DNA of 14,644 nt from an uncultured Collinsella sp. (GCA_958445895.1 CAUCTV010000031.1:1-14644), one strand, 5' to 3'; counted from the first letter of the stretch, positions 6,598 through 13,392 are shown. Notes: generated by a model not told the origin, from the letters alone. Program-made: numbers and translations.

Positions 6598-7782
6598 ATG
6601 ATCAACGAAACTATGTATGCTCGCGGTGCGGAAAGCTCCATCATCCGTGAGATTTTTAGCTATGGCCTTGAGCGCAAGGCGCAAATCGGCGCGGAAAACG
6701 TGTTCGATTTCTCGCTGGGCAACCCGAGCGTTCCTGCTCCCGCTGCCGTCGCGGAGTCCATCAAAAAGGCGCTTGAACTGCCGAGTGACCAGCTGCACGG
6801 TTATACGCCCGCTCCGGGCCTGCCGCAGTGCCGTACCGCCGTGGCTGAGTCTCTTAACCGTCGCTTCGGTACGAGCTATGAGGGCAAGGATGTCTTTATG
6901 ACCGTGGGCGCGGCGGCTTCGCTCACCTGCACGCTCAATGCCGTTACGAACCCGGGTGACGAGGTCATTGTTATCGCCCCGTACTTCCCGGAGTATCGCG
7001 TGTGGATTGAGAAGGCCGGCTGTACGTGTGTCGAGGCGCTCGCCGATGAAGATACGTTCCAGCTGAGCGTGGATAACGTGCTCAAGGCGATTACCGACAA
7101 GACGGCAGCTGTCATCATCGACTCACCGAATAACCCGACGGGCGCCGTGTATACGCGCGATACCCTGACGCGACTGGCCAATGTTCTGCGCGAGGTCAAC
7201 GCCAAGCGCGATCCCGAGAACCCGATCATGCTTATCTCGGATGAGCCGTATCGCGAGATTGTCTATGGCGCCGAGGTGCCTTGGGTGCCTTCGATCTACG
7301 AGCACACCATCGTGTGTTACTCGTATTCCAAGTCGCTGTCGCTGCCGGGTGAGCGCGTGGGGTGGATCTTGGTTCCCAACACCAATCCGCAGGCTGCCCG
7401 TCTGATGCCGGCTGTTGCGGGTGCTGCCCGTACGCTGGGCTTCGTGTGCGCTCCGGCGCTCTTCCAGCGCGTGATTATCGATTGCATCGATGAGCCGAGT
7501 GACGTTGAGGCCTATGCACGCAACCGCACGGCGCTCACCGATGCATTGGCGGAGTACGGCTACACCTATGTTGAGCCGGACGGTGCTTTCTACCTGTGGG
7601 TGAAGGCGCTCGAGCCCGATGCAAATGCATTTTGCGAGCGCGCGAAGAAGTACGAGCTGCTCGCGGTTCCCTCGGACAGCTTTGGTATGCCGGGTTGGTT
7701 CCGCCTTGGCTATTGTGTGAGTTACGAGACGATTATCAATTCGCTACCTGCCTGGAAGCAGCTGGCAGACGAGTATCGTTAA
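6598..7782 (+). CDS. PLP-dependent class I/II aminotransferase
   Basis: This is a fold-type I, pyridoxal-phosphate-dependent aminotransferase of 394 residues that transfers amino groups between an amino acid and a 2-oxo acid. The exact substrate cannot be told. Visible landmarks are the substrate-side block FSLGNPSVPAP, the cofactor-binding DSPNNPTG (175-182), the SDEPYREIVY aspartate/tyrosine block, the Schiff-base lysine K245 in SYSKSLSLPGERVG, and a C-terminal WFRLGYC with the carboxylate-binding arginine. I chose ATG at 6598 because AAAGGGG lies at 6586-6592, five bases upstream; the in-frame TTG at 6556 would put the -10 box inside the gene. Annotated relatives are often called aspartate or aromatic aminotransferases. 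It appears to be a single-gene unit between the ftsH terminator and the PHP gene. Confidence 0.93.
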   Translation: MINETMYARGAESSIIREIFSYGLERKAQIGAENVFDFSLGNPSVPAPAAVAESIKKALELPSDQLHGYTPAPGLPQCRTAVAESLNRRFGTSYEGKDVFMTVGAAASLTCTLNAVTNPGDEVIVIAPYFPEYRVWIEKAGCTCVEALADEDTFQLSVDNVLKAITDKTAAVIIDSPNNPTGAVYTRDTLTRLANVLREVNAKRDPENPIMLISDEPYREIVYGAEVPWVPSIYEHTIVCYSYSKSLSLPGERVGWILVPNTNPQAARLMPAVAGAARTLGFVCAPALFQRVIIDCIDEPSDVEAYARNRTALTDALAEYGYTYVEPDGAFYLWVKALEPDANAFCERAKKYELLAVPSDSFGMPGWFRLGYCVSYETIINSLPAWKQLADEYR

Positions 7783-7804
7783 AAGCAAAGCGCTCTGCCT
7801 GTAA

Positions 7805-7820
7805 TGTTTTACGTGAAACG
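7805..7820. other. parS-like ParB-binding site
   Basis: The 16 bases TGTTTTACGTGAAACG match the parS consensus TGTTTCACGTGAAACA at 14 of 16 positions, including the whole ACGTGAAAC half. It lies in the intergenic space 22 bases after the aminotransferase stop codon. It is the only such site I found in the window. Binding has to be shown. Confidence 0.6.
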
Positions 7821-7847
7821 GGGTTTGGTGTTGAGCCGGACCCCGTT
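7817..7847 (+). terminator. weak hairpin after the aminotransferase gene
   Basis: AACGGGGT (7817-7824) pairs with ACCCCGTT (7840-7847) around a 15-base loop. There is no T-run after it, so it is at best a weak or factor-dependent terminator. It overlaps the parS-like site by four bases. Confidence 0.35.
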
Positions 7848-7881
7848 GTCATGTACGTTGTGTCGTTGGGATGGAGCGGTT

Positions 7882-7910
7882 TTACGACTATCGAAGGCTA
7901 TGCGTACAAT
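7882..7910 (+). promoter_or_regulatory. probable promoter of the PHP gene
   Basis: TACAAT (7905-7910) is preceded 17 bases earlier by TTACGA (7882-7887). The -10 box lies 38 bases before the ATG. Confidence 0.4.
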
Positions 7911-7947
7911 GAATATACGCGACGGCCATGCCGGATAAGGAGATCCG

Positions 7948-8769
7948 ATGCCCTACCTGCTTTCCTGTGATATCCATACTCATACGATGTTCTCTGCGCA
8001 TGCATATTCGACCATTGAGGAGAATGTGTACTGGGCGGCAGAGCGTGGCCTGCAGGTGCTCGGATCTGCCGACCATCTGAGCTCTATGGTTTCACCTTGC
8101 CCCAATGACCTGCGCAGTTACCAGTTCTTTATTAACCAGGATATCTGGCCGCGCATTTGGAGCGGCGTACTGGTGCTGCGTGGTGCCGAGGCTGATATCG
8201 TTTCGCTGGACGGAAGCCTGTTTGGCGAGGACACTCCTGTCACGCTCGATATTGCCGGCGATTCGTATAGTCGTGAGCATTCGCTGTTCGATTTGGCTAC
8301 GCGCAATTTGGATTATTTGGTTGCGAGTGTGCATAATCCGCAGCTCGCTGAAGGCGCGACGCTCGCCCAGACGACCGAGATGTATATCAATGCTCTGGAG
8401 CACCCCAAAGTGTTTATGCTGGGCCACACGGGTCGCTCGGGTGTTTCCTTTGATATCGATGAGGTGTTGTTGGCGGCAAAGGCCAAGCACAAGATTATCG
8501 AGATTAACAACCATAGTCTTGAGCATGGTACCGATGCCGAGCATTGGGGCGCTTGTCGCAAGATTGCCGAGCGCTGCGCCGAACTGGGCGTGGGGATTGG
8601 CGTCTCGACCGACGCGCACATTGGTATGGCAATTGGCAAGCTCGACCAGGCGCGCAAGATGCTCGATGAGATTCACTTCCCGCTGGACCTGATCGTGACG
8701 CGCGATCGCGAGACGCTGCTGCGCGAGATGGCGGCAGCCGGCGTGTGTGACCTGCGCAAGAGCATGTAA
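7948..8769 (+). CDS. YcdX-like PHP-domain phosphatase
   Basis: This is a PHP-domain metal-dependent phosphoesterase of 273 residues. The first PHP motif is DIHTHT (8-13), followed by SAHAYSTIEENVYWAAERGL, which closely resembles the YcdX start, and by the second motif SADH (40-43). Further metal ligands are visible in RGAEADI, VASVHNP, MLGHTGRSG and the C-terminal STDAHIG. The set fits a trinuclear metal site as in Escherichia coli YcdX. The biological substrate is unknown; histidinol-phosphatase-type relatives are the main alternative. AAGGAG five bases upstream fixes the ATG at 7948. Its own promoter and a strong terminator suggest a monocistronic gene, convergent with the methyltransferase gene. 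Confidence 0.9.
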   Translation: MPYLLSCDIHTHTMFSAHAYSTIEENVYWAAERGLQVLGSADHLSSMVSPCPNDLRSYQFFINQDIWPRIWSGVLVLRGAEADIVSLDGSLFGEDTPVTLDIAGDSYSREHSLFDLATRNLDYLVASVHNPQLAEGATLAQTTEMYINALEHPKVFMLGHTGRSGVSFDIDEVLLAAKAKHKIIEINNHSLEHGTDAEHWGACRKIAERCAELGVGIGVSTDAHIGMAIGKLDQARKMLDEIHFPLDLIVTRDRETLLREMAAAGVCDLRKSM

Positions 8770-8790
8770 CGGGCTCATCTGCCCAACGAG

Positions 8791-8818
8791 AGGGGGCGGT
8801 CCAGACGGGCCGCCCCCT
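8791..8818. terminator. GC-rich terminator between convergent genes
   Basis: AGGGGGCGGTCC and GGGCCGCCCCCT form a 12-base stem with one G-T pair around an AGAC loop, followed by TCTTG. It lies 21 bases past the PHP gene stop and 28 bases before the end of the minus-strand methyltransferase gene, so it can act on both transcripts. Confidence 0.75.
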
Positions 8819-8846
8819 TCTTGTCCCAAAAATCTACCGGTGTTGG

Positions 8847-10280
8847 TTAGCGGCGCTCGAGGACCGCGACGGTCTCGGTGTGGTCGGTGTGAGGGAACAT
8901 GTCGACCGGCGTGATCTTGAGCAGGCGATAACCTCCGTCGAGGAGCTGGTGTAGGTCGCGCTCTTGGGTCACGGGGTTGCAGCTGATATAGGTGATGCGG
9001 CGCGGCTTGAGTGCGCAAGCGGCTTCGAGAAACTCTGGTGTGGAGCCGGCGCGTGGCGGGTCGATGGAGAGAACGTCAACGCGCTCGTTGTTATCGGCGG
9101 CGTCCAGGATGTAATCGGTGGCGTCGTCGGCCATAAACCAAGCGCTGCGGGTGAGGCCGTTGAGCTCGGCATTGCGACGTGCGTCGGCAATGCCCGCCGG
9201 GTTGCGCTCCACGCCGAGCAGCATAATGCCGACACCTCTGTCCTGGGCATCCTTCGCGGCGCACAGACCGATGGTGCCGCTGCCGCAGTAAGCGTCCATA
9301 AGAATGTCGCCCTGCTGCAGGTCCATGCCGTCAATCGCGAGCTGATAGAGCAGCTCGGTCTGCTGCGGATTGGTCTGATAGAACGCGGTAGGGGAGATAT
9401 CGAATTCGCAACCGAGCAGCTGGTCGCGCATGCACTCGGCGCCATAGACGATACGAGTCTCCTCGCCCAAGATGGTGTTACCGGGACGGCCATTGATGTT
9501 TTGGGCGACGGTGACGATACGCGGATCGAGTGCCGCGACGGCCTCAAAGAACTCCTGTGCATGCGGTAAGTCACGCTGGGCGGTCACGAGCGTAACCATG
9601 ACCTGGTCGGTACGCCAACCGCAGCGGACGACGGCATAGCGAAGCAAACCAAGATGCTTGTCCTCATTAAAGGCGGGAATATGCAGCCGCTCAGCTTCGC
9701 GCGCGATGCCGTTGAGAATCTGACGGGCACCCGGCGCCTCGACAGGACATTCGGGTACGGCAACGATCTTGTGCGTGCCACGCTCAAAGAAACCGCAACG
9801 GACAGCGCCCTCCTTGCCGGGAGCAAAGGGAGTGGCAGCCTTATGACGAAAGCCACGCGGCGCAGGATATTTACCCGGGTCGCCCAGGGTGACACCCATA
9901 CCGCGAATGGGGTCGACGCTAATGCCCTCGCGCTCGCAGAGCTCAGCAAACAGCTCCTCCATAGCAGCCTGCTTGGCCGCCAACTGCTTCTTATAAGGAC
10001 GATTGAGTGCCGTACACCCACCACAAGCTTTCATGATCGAACAGGGAGACTTGGGATCCACGGCCTTACGCGCAGGCTGAGCCGAATCCTTGCGCGAGCC
10101 TTTGGAGCGAACGTGAGGCGCCTTATCCCCGCCCTGACGAGAGCCAGAACGCTTGGTCTTAACCTTGCCCTTCGCATCCTGAGACGACTTGGATTTCTTA
10201 GAAGATTTTTTCTCTTCCGACCCCTCAGCCGCCTCGATCAAAGCACGACGAGCCTTACGCTCCGCACGAGATTCTGCCAT
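8847..10280 (-). CDS. RlmD/TrmA-family RNA 5-methyluridine methyltransferase
   Basis: This is an S-adenosylmethionine-dependent enzyme that methylates C5 of a uridine in 23S rRNA or tRNA. The 477-residue protein has a lysine/arginine-rich N-terminal extension (1-75). The iron-sulfur cysteines C80, C86 and C89 (CSIMKACGGC) and probably C178 (VPECP) follow, then FYQTNPQQ (300-307), the SAM-binding DAYCGSGTIG (329-338), DPPRAG (407-412) and the catalytic C434 in YISCNPVT. The end, DHTETVAVLERR, is typical. No TRAM domain precedes the cysteine cluster; the basic extension occupies its place and may bind RNA instead. GTGGAG seven bases before the ATG supports the start. Substrate (U747, U1939 or another site) cannot be decided, so no symbol is given. 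It is a single gene, convergent with the PHP gene. Confidence 0.94.
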   Translation of the reverse strand: MAESRAERKARRALIEAAEGSEEKKSSKKSKSSQDAKGKVKTKRSGSRQGGDKAPHVRSKGSRKDSAQPARKAVDPKSPCSIMKACGGCTALNRPYKKQLAAKQAAMEELFAELCEREGISVDPIRGMGVTLGDPGKYPAPRGFRHKAATPFAPGKEGAVRCGFFERGTHKIVAVPECPVEAPGARQILNGIAREAERLHIPAFNEDKHLGLLRYAVVRCGWRTDQVMVTLVTAQRDLPHAQEFFEAVAALDPRIVTVAQNINGRPGNTILGEETRIVYGAECMRDQLLGCEFDISPTAFYQTNPQQTELLYQLAIDGMDLQQGDILMDAYCGSGTIGLCAAKDAQDRGVGIMLLGVERNPAGIADARRNAELNGLTRSAWFMADDATDYILDAADNNERVDVLSIDPPRAGSTPEFLEAACALKPRRITYISCNPVTQERDLHQLLDGGYRLLKITPVDMFPHTDHTETVAVLERR

Positions 10281-10391
10281 GAATTAACTCCACTATTAAA
10301 GAAAAAGAAAAGTCCGAAGCAATTGTACCGTGCCAAGCTAGTGGACGATATGCAAGCGGCCATTTCATGTCAGCGATAAGTCCAACGACGT

Positions 10392-10538
10392 TTGCCCGGC
10401 GCGGGCGGGGAGCGGCGCGGAATTAAGTTTCCTGCTCTACAGTCCTGCGCAAGACGGAAAGCACATTTAGTGCTTTCCTTTGCGTGCGGAACTCGCGATA
10501 AACTTAATTCCGCGCCGCTCCCCGCCCGCGCCGGGCAA
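10392..10538. repeat. 147-base palindromic element with perfect 39-base arms
   Basis: The arms at 10392-10430 and 10500-10538 are exact reverse complements: a GC-rich outer part (TTGCCCGGCGCGGGCGGGG) and an AT-rich inner end (GGAATTAAGTTT). The 69-base centre contains a nested hairpin, GGAAAGCAC-attta-GTGCTTTCC (10456-10478), itself framed by CGCAA (10448-10452) and TTGCG (10480-10484). There is no open frame inside. It may be a MITE- or REP-type element or a structured transcript. The apex sequence CATTTAG is shared with the repeat at 11516-11572. Confidence 0.85.
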
Positions 10539-10546
10539 GCCCTCCC

Positions 10547-10575
10547 TTGTACTCCATTTCACTAAAGTGTATGAT
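10547..10575 (+). promoter_or_regulatory. promoter of the amino-acid transporter operon
   Basis: TTGTAC (10547-10552) and TATGAT (10570-10575) are 17 bases apart. The expected start of transcription is near 10582, about 50 bases before the ATG. Confidence 0.6.
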
Positions 10576-10613
10576 TCTGAACGTTACATGACTCACTTTA
10601 CCTAACTAAAGTG
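10560..10613. promoter_or_regulatory. operator-like palindromes around the transporter promoter
   Basis: CACTTTA (10594-10600), six bases, then TAAAGTG (10607-10613) form a perfect 7-6-7 palindrome just downstream of the likely transcription start. A second site, CACTAAAGTG (10560-10569), lies between the -35 and -10 boxes and abuts the -10 box. ACTAAAGTG is repeated in both sites, 44 bases apart. The position fits binding by a dimeric repressor; the regulator is not in this window. Confidence 0.5.
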
Positions 10614-10631
10614 CTATCGAGGGGGAATACC

Positions 10632-11492
10632 ATGAATACCGATATGTCTCGTCGTCAGTTTGTTGGTCTAGCCGGCTCGCTCGCCACGGTGCTTGGCCTT
10701 GGTCTTGTCGGCTGCGGCGGTGGTGCTGGCAAGGGCTCCGCTGCTGGTTCTGCCGCGGCCAAGGATGTGAAGGGCGCCGCGGAGTCCAAGAAGCTCGTGG
10801 TGGGCTTTGACAAGTCCTACCCTCCGTACGGCTTTGTGGGCGATGACGGCGAGTACACGGGCTTTGACCTTGACCTTGCCAAGGCCGTTGCCGATAAGCA
10901 GGGCTGGGATGTCGATTACGAGGCCATCGATTGGGATGCCAAGGACACGCTGCTCAACTCCGGCGCCATCAACTGCATCTGGAACGGCTTTACCATGGAG
11001 GGCCGCGAGGACGACTACACGTTCTCCGAGCCGTATATGCTCAACGAGCAGGTGTTGGTGGTCAAGAAGGACGCGGGTATCAAGAGCTGGGACGATCTTG
11101 CCGGCAAGACCGTGATTACCCAGACTGATTCCGCTGCGCAGAATGTGCTCGAGGGCGACCAGAAGGATCTGGCCGCGACGTTTGCCACGCTCGATACCAT
11201 CGGTGAGTACAACACGGCGTTTATGCAGCTCGAGAGTGGTGCGGTCGATGCCGTTGCCTGTGACCTCTCGATCGCTCAGTATCAGCTGGCCGCCAAGCCC
11301 GATGCCTATACGCAGCTTGATGAGCCGCTGTCCAGCGAACACTACGCCGTCGGCTTTAAGAAGGGCGACAGCAAGTCGGCCGACGCCGTGACCGAGTCGC
11401 TCAAGGCGCTCTATGAGGACGGTACGGTCAAGGACCTGTGCGATAAGTATTCAAGCTATGGTCTTTCCTTCGACAACTGGGTGCTCAAATAG
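10632..11492 (+). CDS. polar amino-acid ABC transporter substrate-binding lipoprotein
   Basis: This 286-residue extracytoplasmic binding protein captures an amino acid and delivers it to the permease encoded next. The signal peptide has a twin-arginine-like SRRQF (6-10) and a lipobox LVGC with C28 as the likely lipidated residue. A Gly/Ala/Ser linker follows, then a type-3 solute-binding domain: VVGFDKSYPPYGF, YTGFDLDLAKAVADK, FSEPYMLNEQVLVVKKD, and a C-terminal KALYEDGTVKDLCDKYSSYGL. The family binds polar amino acids such as Gln, Glu, Arg or cystine; the ligand cannot be told. I chose ATG at 10632, with GAGGGGG about six bases upstream, over the GTG at 10611, which overlaps the operator-like palindrome. 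First gene of the transporter operon. Confidence 0.93.
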   Translation: MNTDMSRRQFVGLAGSLATVLGLGLVGCGGGAGKGSAAGSAAAKDVKGAAESKKLVVGFDKSYPPYGFVGDDGEYTGFDLDLAKAVADKQGWDVDYEAIDWDAKDTLLNSGAINCIWNGFTMEGREDDYTFSEPYMLNEQVLVVKKDAGIKSWDDLAGKTVITQTDSAAQNVLEGDQKDLAATFATLDTIGEYNTAFMQLESGAVDAVACDLSIAQYQLAAKPDAYTQLDEPLSSEHYAVGFKKGDSKSADAVTESLKALYEDGTVKDLCDKYSSYGLSFDNWVLK

Positions 11493-11597
11493 CGGCTTTC
11501 CCAGGCACCCGATTTTGCCGTTCAAACCGTCGCTTGCGTACATTTAGTACGCGGCGCTCCTCTTTCACGGCAAACTCGGGCACCTGGAAAACCCGCT
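11491..11597. repeat. structured intergenic repeat, copy 1
   Basis: A long imperfect inverted repeat begins at the stop codon of the binding-protein gene and ends just before the permease gene. Outer arms pair in blocks: AGCGG with CCGCT, CCAGG with CCTGG, CCCGA with TCGGG, and TTTGCCGT with ACGGCAAA (six-base TGCCGT/ACGGCA at 11516-11521 and 11567-11572). Inside is a 38-base core (11529-11566) with the hairpin GCGTAC-attta-GTACGC and the tail GGCGCTCCTCTTTC. The core is nearly identical to that of copy 2 near 12374. No T-run follows, so it does not look like a simple terminator. Confidence 0.8.
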
Positions 11598-11603
11598 TTA
11601 GCA

Positions 11604-12296
11604 TTGGGTTCGCTGTTCCGTTACTGTGAAAGAGAGCTTGGGTTGTCTATTCAGGTCATGATGCAGATGCTTGGCCAGGGATTCTTGGTCAGCTTGCAGC
11701 TGTTTGTGCTGACGTTGCTCGGGTCGATTCCGCTGGGAATTCCCGTGGCGTTTATGCGCATGAGCAAAATTGCGCCGCTTCGCTGGATCGCGCGCATCTA
11801 TATTTCGGTCATGCGCGGCACGCCGCTCATGCTACAGATGTTTGCCATCTACTTCGCTCCGTACTACGTGTTCGGCATCTCGCTCACGCCCGATTCCAAG
11901 TGGACGGCGTGCGTTGTGGCGTTCATCATCAACTACGCCGGCTACTTTGCCGAGATCTATCGCTCGGGCCTGCAGTCGATTCCGCGCGGTCAATATGAGG
12001 CCGCCGAGGTGCTGGGCTACTCGCGTCTGCAGACGTTTCTGTATATCGTGATGCCGCAGGTCGCCAAGCGTATTCTGCCGGCGATGGGCAACGAGATCAT
12101 CACACTGGTCAAGGACACGTCGCTGGCGTTTGCCATTGGCGTGGGTGAGATGTTCTCGACCGCCAAGGCGCTGGTCGCCTCGCAGGTGAGCATGGTGCCG
12201 TTTGCGATTGCGGCGTTGATCTACTGGGTCTTTAACTTTGTGGTCGAGATGCTGCTGGGCGCTGCCGAAAAGAAGCTGGACTATTATCATGACTAG
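11604..12296 (+). CDS. polar amino-acid ABC transporter permease
   Basis: This is the membrane channel subunit of the amino-acid importer, 230 residues from TTG at 11604. It has several hydrophobic helices, the RGTPLMLQ block (71-78) typical of the His/Glu/Gln/Arg permease family, and the ATPase-contacting EAA motif YEAAEVLGYSRLQTFLYIVMPQ (EAA at 132-134, with the downstream G and P in place). The start is uncertain. TTG at 11604 keeps the short amphipathic RELGLSIQVMMQML lead-in usual for the family but has no clear ribosome-binding site. TTG at 11643 has AAAGAGAG six bases upstream and would shorten the protein by 13 residues. The gene lies between the two structured repeats, so its expression relative to its neighbours may depend on them. 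Confidence 0.92.
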   Translation: MGSLFRYCERELGLSIQVMMQMLGQGFLVSLQLFVLTLLGSIPLGIPVAFMRMSKIAPLRWIARIYISVMRGTPLMLQMFAIYFAPYYVFGISLTPDSKWTACVVAFIINYAGYFAEIYRSGLQSIPRGQYEAAEVLGYSRLQTFLYIVMPQVAKRILPAMGNEIITLVKDTSLAFAIGVGEMFSTAKALVASQVSMVPFAIAALIYWVFNFVVEMLLGAAEKKLDYYHD

Positions 12297-12301
12297 ATCG
12301 T

Positions 12302-12325
12302 TCCGCCGTTCTAACGAACGGCGGA
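12302..12325 (+). other. perfect 10-base hairpin after the permease gene
   Basis: TCCGCCGTTC (12302-12311) pairs with GAACGGCGGA (12316-12325) around a TAAC loop, five bases after the permease stop codon. No T-run follows. It could limit read-through, protect the upstream mRNA from 3' exonucleases, or be part of the larger structured gap. Confidence 0.7.
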
Positions 12326-12342
12326 CTGCTCGACGCTGCGCG

Positions 12343-12437
12343 CGTGTCTGACGGCCAATCTGCTTCTCAAGCTGTCGCTTGCGTACAGAAGTACGCGGCG
12401 CTCCTCTTTCGAAGCACATTGTCTCGTCATCCACACG
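12343..12437. repeat. structured intergenic repeat, copy 2
   Basis: The 37-base core at 12374-12410 matches copy 1 except in the apical loop (CAGAAG here, CATTTAG there). It keeps the GCGTAC/GTACGC hairpin and the GGCGCTCCTCTTTC tail. It is enclosed by TGCTTC (12361-12366) and GAAGCA (12411-12416), at the same distances as TGCCGT/ACGGCA in copy 1. Further out, CAAT pairs with ATTG, ACG with CGT and CGTGT with ACACG. The arms differ in sequence from copy 1 but stay complementary. It fills the gap between permease and ATPase genes. Confidence 0.8.
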
Positions 12438-12469
12438 CTCGCTGACTTCTCAAACACATGGAGGTTCCC

Positions 12470-13234
12470 GTGTCCGGAACGGTAATGAATATATCGAACG
12501 CGCGTAAGGCGTTTGGCGGCAATGAGGTGCTCAAGGATATCTCACTCGAGGTAAAGCGTGGCGAGGTCGTGGCGATTATCGGACCTTCGGGCGGCGGTAA
12601 GTCTACGCTGCTGCGGTGTGCCACGCTGCTCGAGACACTCGACGGAGGCTCTCTCTCGTTTGGCGACCTTGCCGTTGCGACGGACGCGGGGCCGGGTGCG
12701 GTCTATGCGAAAGGCGACGTGCCCAAACAGGCGCGCTCGCGGTTTGGTCTGGTGTTCCAGAACTACAATCTGTTCCCGCACTATACGGTGATGAAAAACA
12801 TCATCGACGCGCCGATCCGCGTGCTTAAGCGCCCGCGCGAGCAGGCGGAGGCGCGTGCGCGTGAGTTGATCGCGCAGATGGGGCTTACGGGCAACGAGAA
12901 CAAGGTGCCGTGTGAGCTTTCGGGCGGTCAGCAGCAGCGCGTGAGTATTGCCCGCGCCCTGGCGCTCGATCCGGAAATCTTATTCTTTGACGAGCCGACC
13001 TCGGCACTCGATCCCGAGCTGACGGCCGAGGTGCTGCGTGTCATTAAGGACCTCGCTGCGCAGAATATGACGATGGTAATCGTGACCCACGCGATGCAAT
13101 TTGCGCGCGATGTTGCCGACCACGTGGTCTTTATGGACGGCGGTCGCATTGTCGAGGAGGGATCTGCCGAACAGGTTATCGACCATCCGCGCGAGCAGCG
13201 CACGCGTGAGTTCTTGAGCCGTATCGAGGGGTAG
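12470..13234 (+). CDS. polar amino-acid ABC transporter ATP-binding protein
   Basis: This is the cytoplasmic ATPase of the importer, 254 residues from GTG at 12470. Walker A is GPSGGGKS (38-45), the Q-loop is VFQNYNLFPH, the ABC signature is LSGGQQQR (150-157), Walker B with the catalytic glutamate is ILFFDEPTSALD (E175), and the switch histidine is H207 in VTHAM. All catalytic residues are present and the length is normal for the GlnQ/HisP-type family. I prefer GTG at 12470 because GGAGG (12460-12464) sits five bases upstream; the in-frame ATG at 12458 overlaps that very sequence and has nothing suitable before it. A loop of about 12 residues rich in Gly and Ala lies between Walker A and the Q-loop. 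Last gene of the operon, followed by a terminator. Confidence 0.94.
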   Translation: MSGTVMNISNARKAFGGNEVLKDISLEVKRGEVVAIIGPSGGGKSTLLRCATLLETLDGGSLSFGDLAVATDAGPGAVYAKGDVPKQARSRFGLVFQNYNLFPHYTVMKNIIDAPIRVLKRPREQAEARARELIAQMGLTGNENKVPCELSGGQQQRVSIARALALDPEILFFDEPTSALDPELTAEVLRVIKDLAAQNMTMVIVTHAMQFARDVADHVVFMDGGRIVEEGSAEQVIDHPREQRTREFLSRIEG

Positions 13235-13267
13235 ACTCAGGTATTTACTCAACTATTAATTGAGGCG

Positions 13268-13304
13268 AAGCCGCCACAGGTCTTACGGTCTGTGGCGGCT
13301 TTTT
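13268..13304 (+). terminator. rho-independent terminator of the transporter operon
   Basis: AAGCCGCCACAG (13268-13279) pairs perfectly with CTGTGGCGGCTT (13290-13301) around a 10-base loop, followed by TTTGTTT. Confidence 0.9.
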
Positions 13305-13392
13305 GTTTACATCGACGGGGTTCAATAATTGCCCCACAAGCTTGTCTCTTCCTCTCGCCGCCTGTATTCATACGTGTGCCGAAAGGTATGCA

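Larger units (their letters stand above)
10281..10631. other. 351-base intergenic region between methyltransferase and transporter genes
   Basis: The gap between two divergent genes holds, left to right, an A-rich leader of the minus-strand gene (10294-10313), a large palindromic element (10392-10538), and the promoter and operator-like sites of the amino-acid transporter (10547-10613). No open frame with a credible ribosome-binding site is seen. Confidence 0.8.

Noticed and set aside
7596..7970. A 124-codon plus-strand frame across the end of the aminotransferase gene and the intergenic gap
   Set aside because: It would span the parS-like site and the PHP promoter, has no ribosome-binding site, and is out of frame with conserved coding sequence.
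8092..9018. A 308-codon minus-strand frame spanning the PHP gene, the terminator and the end of the methyltransferase gene
   Set aside because: It crosses two certain genes and a terminator and shows no recognisable domain.
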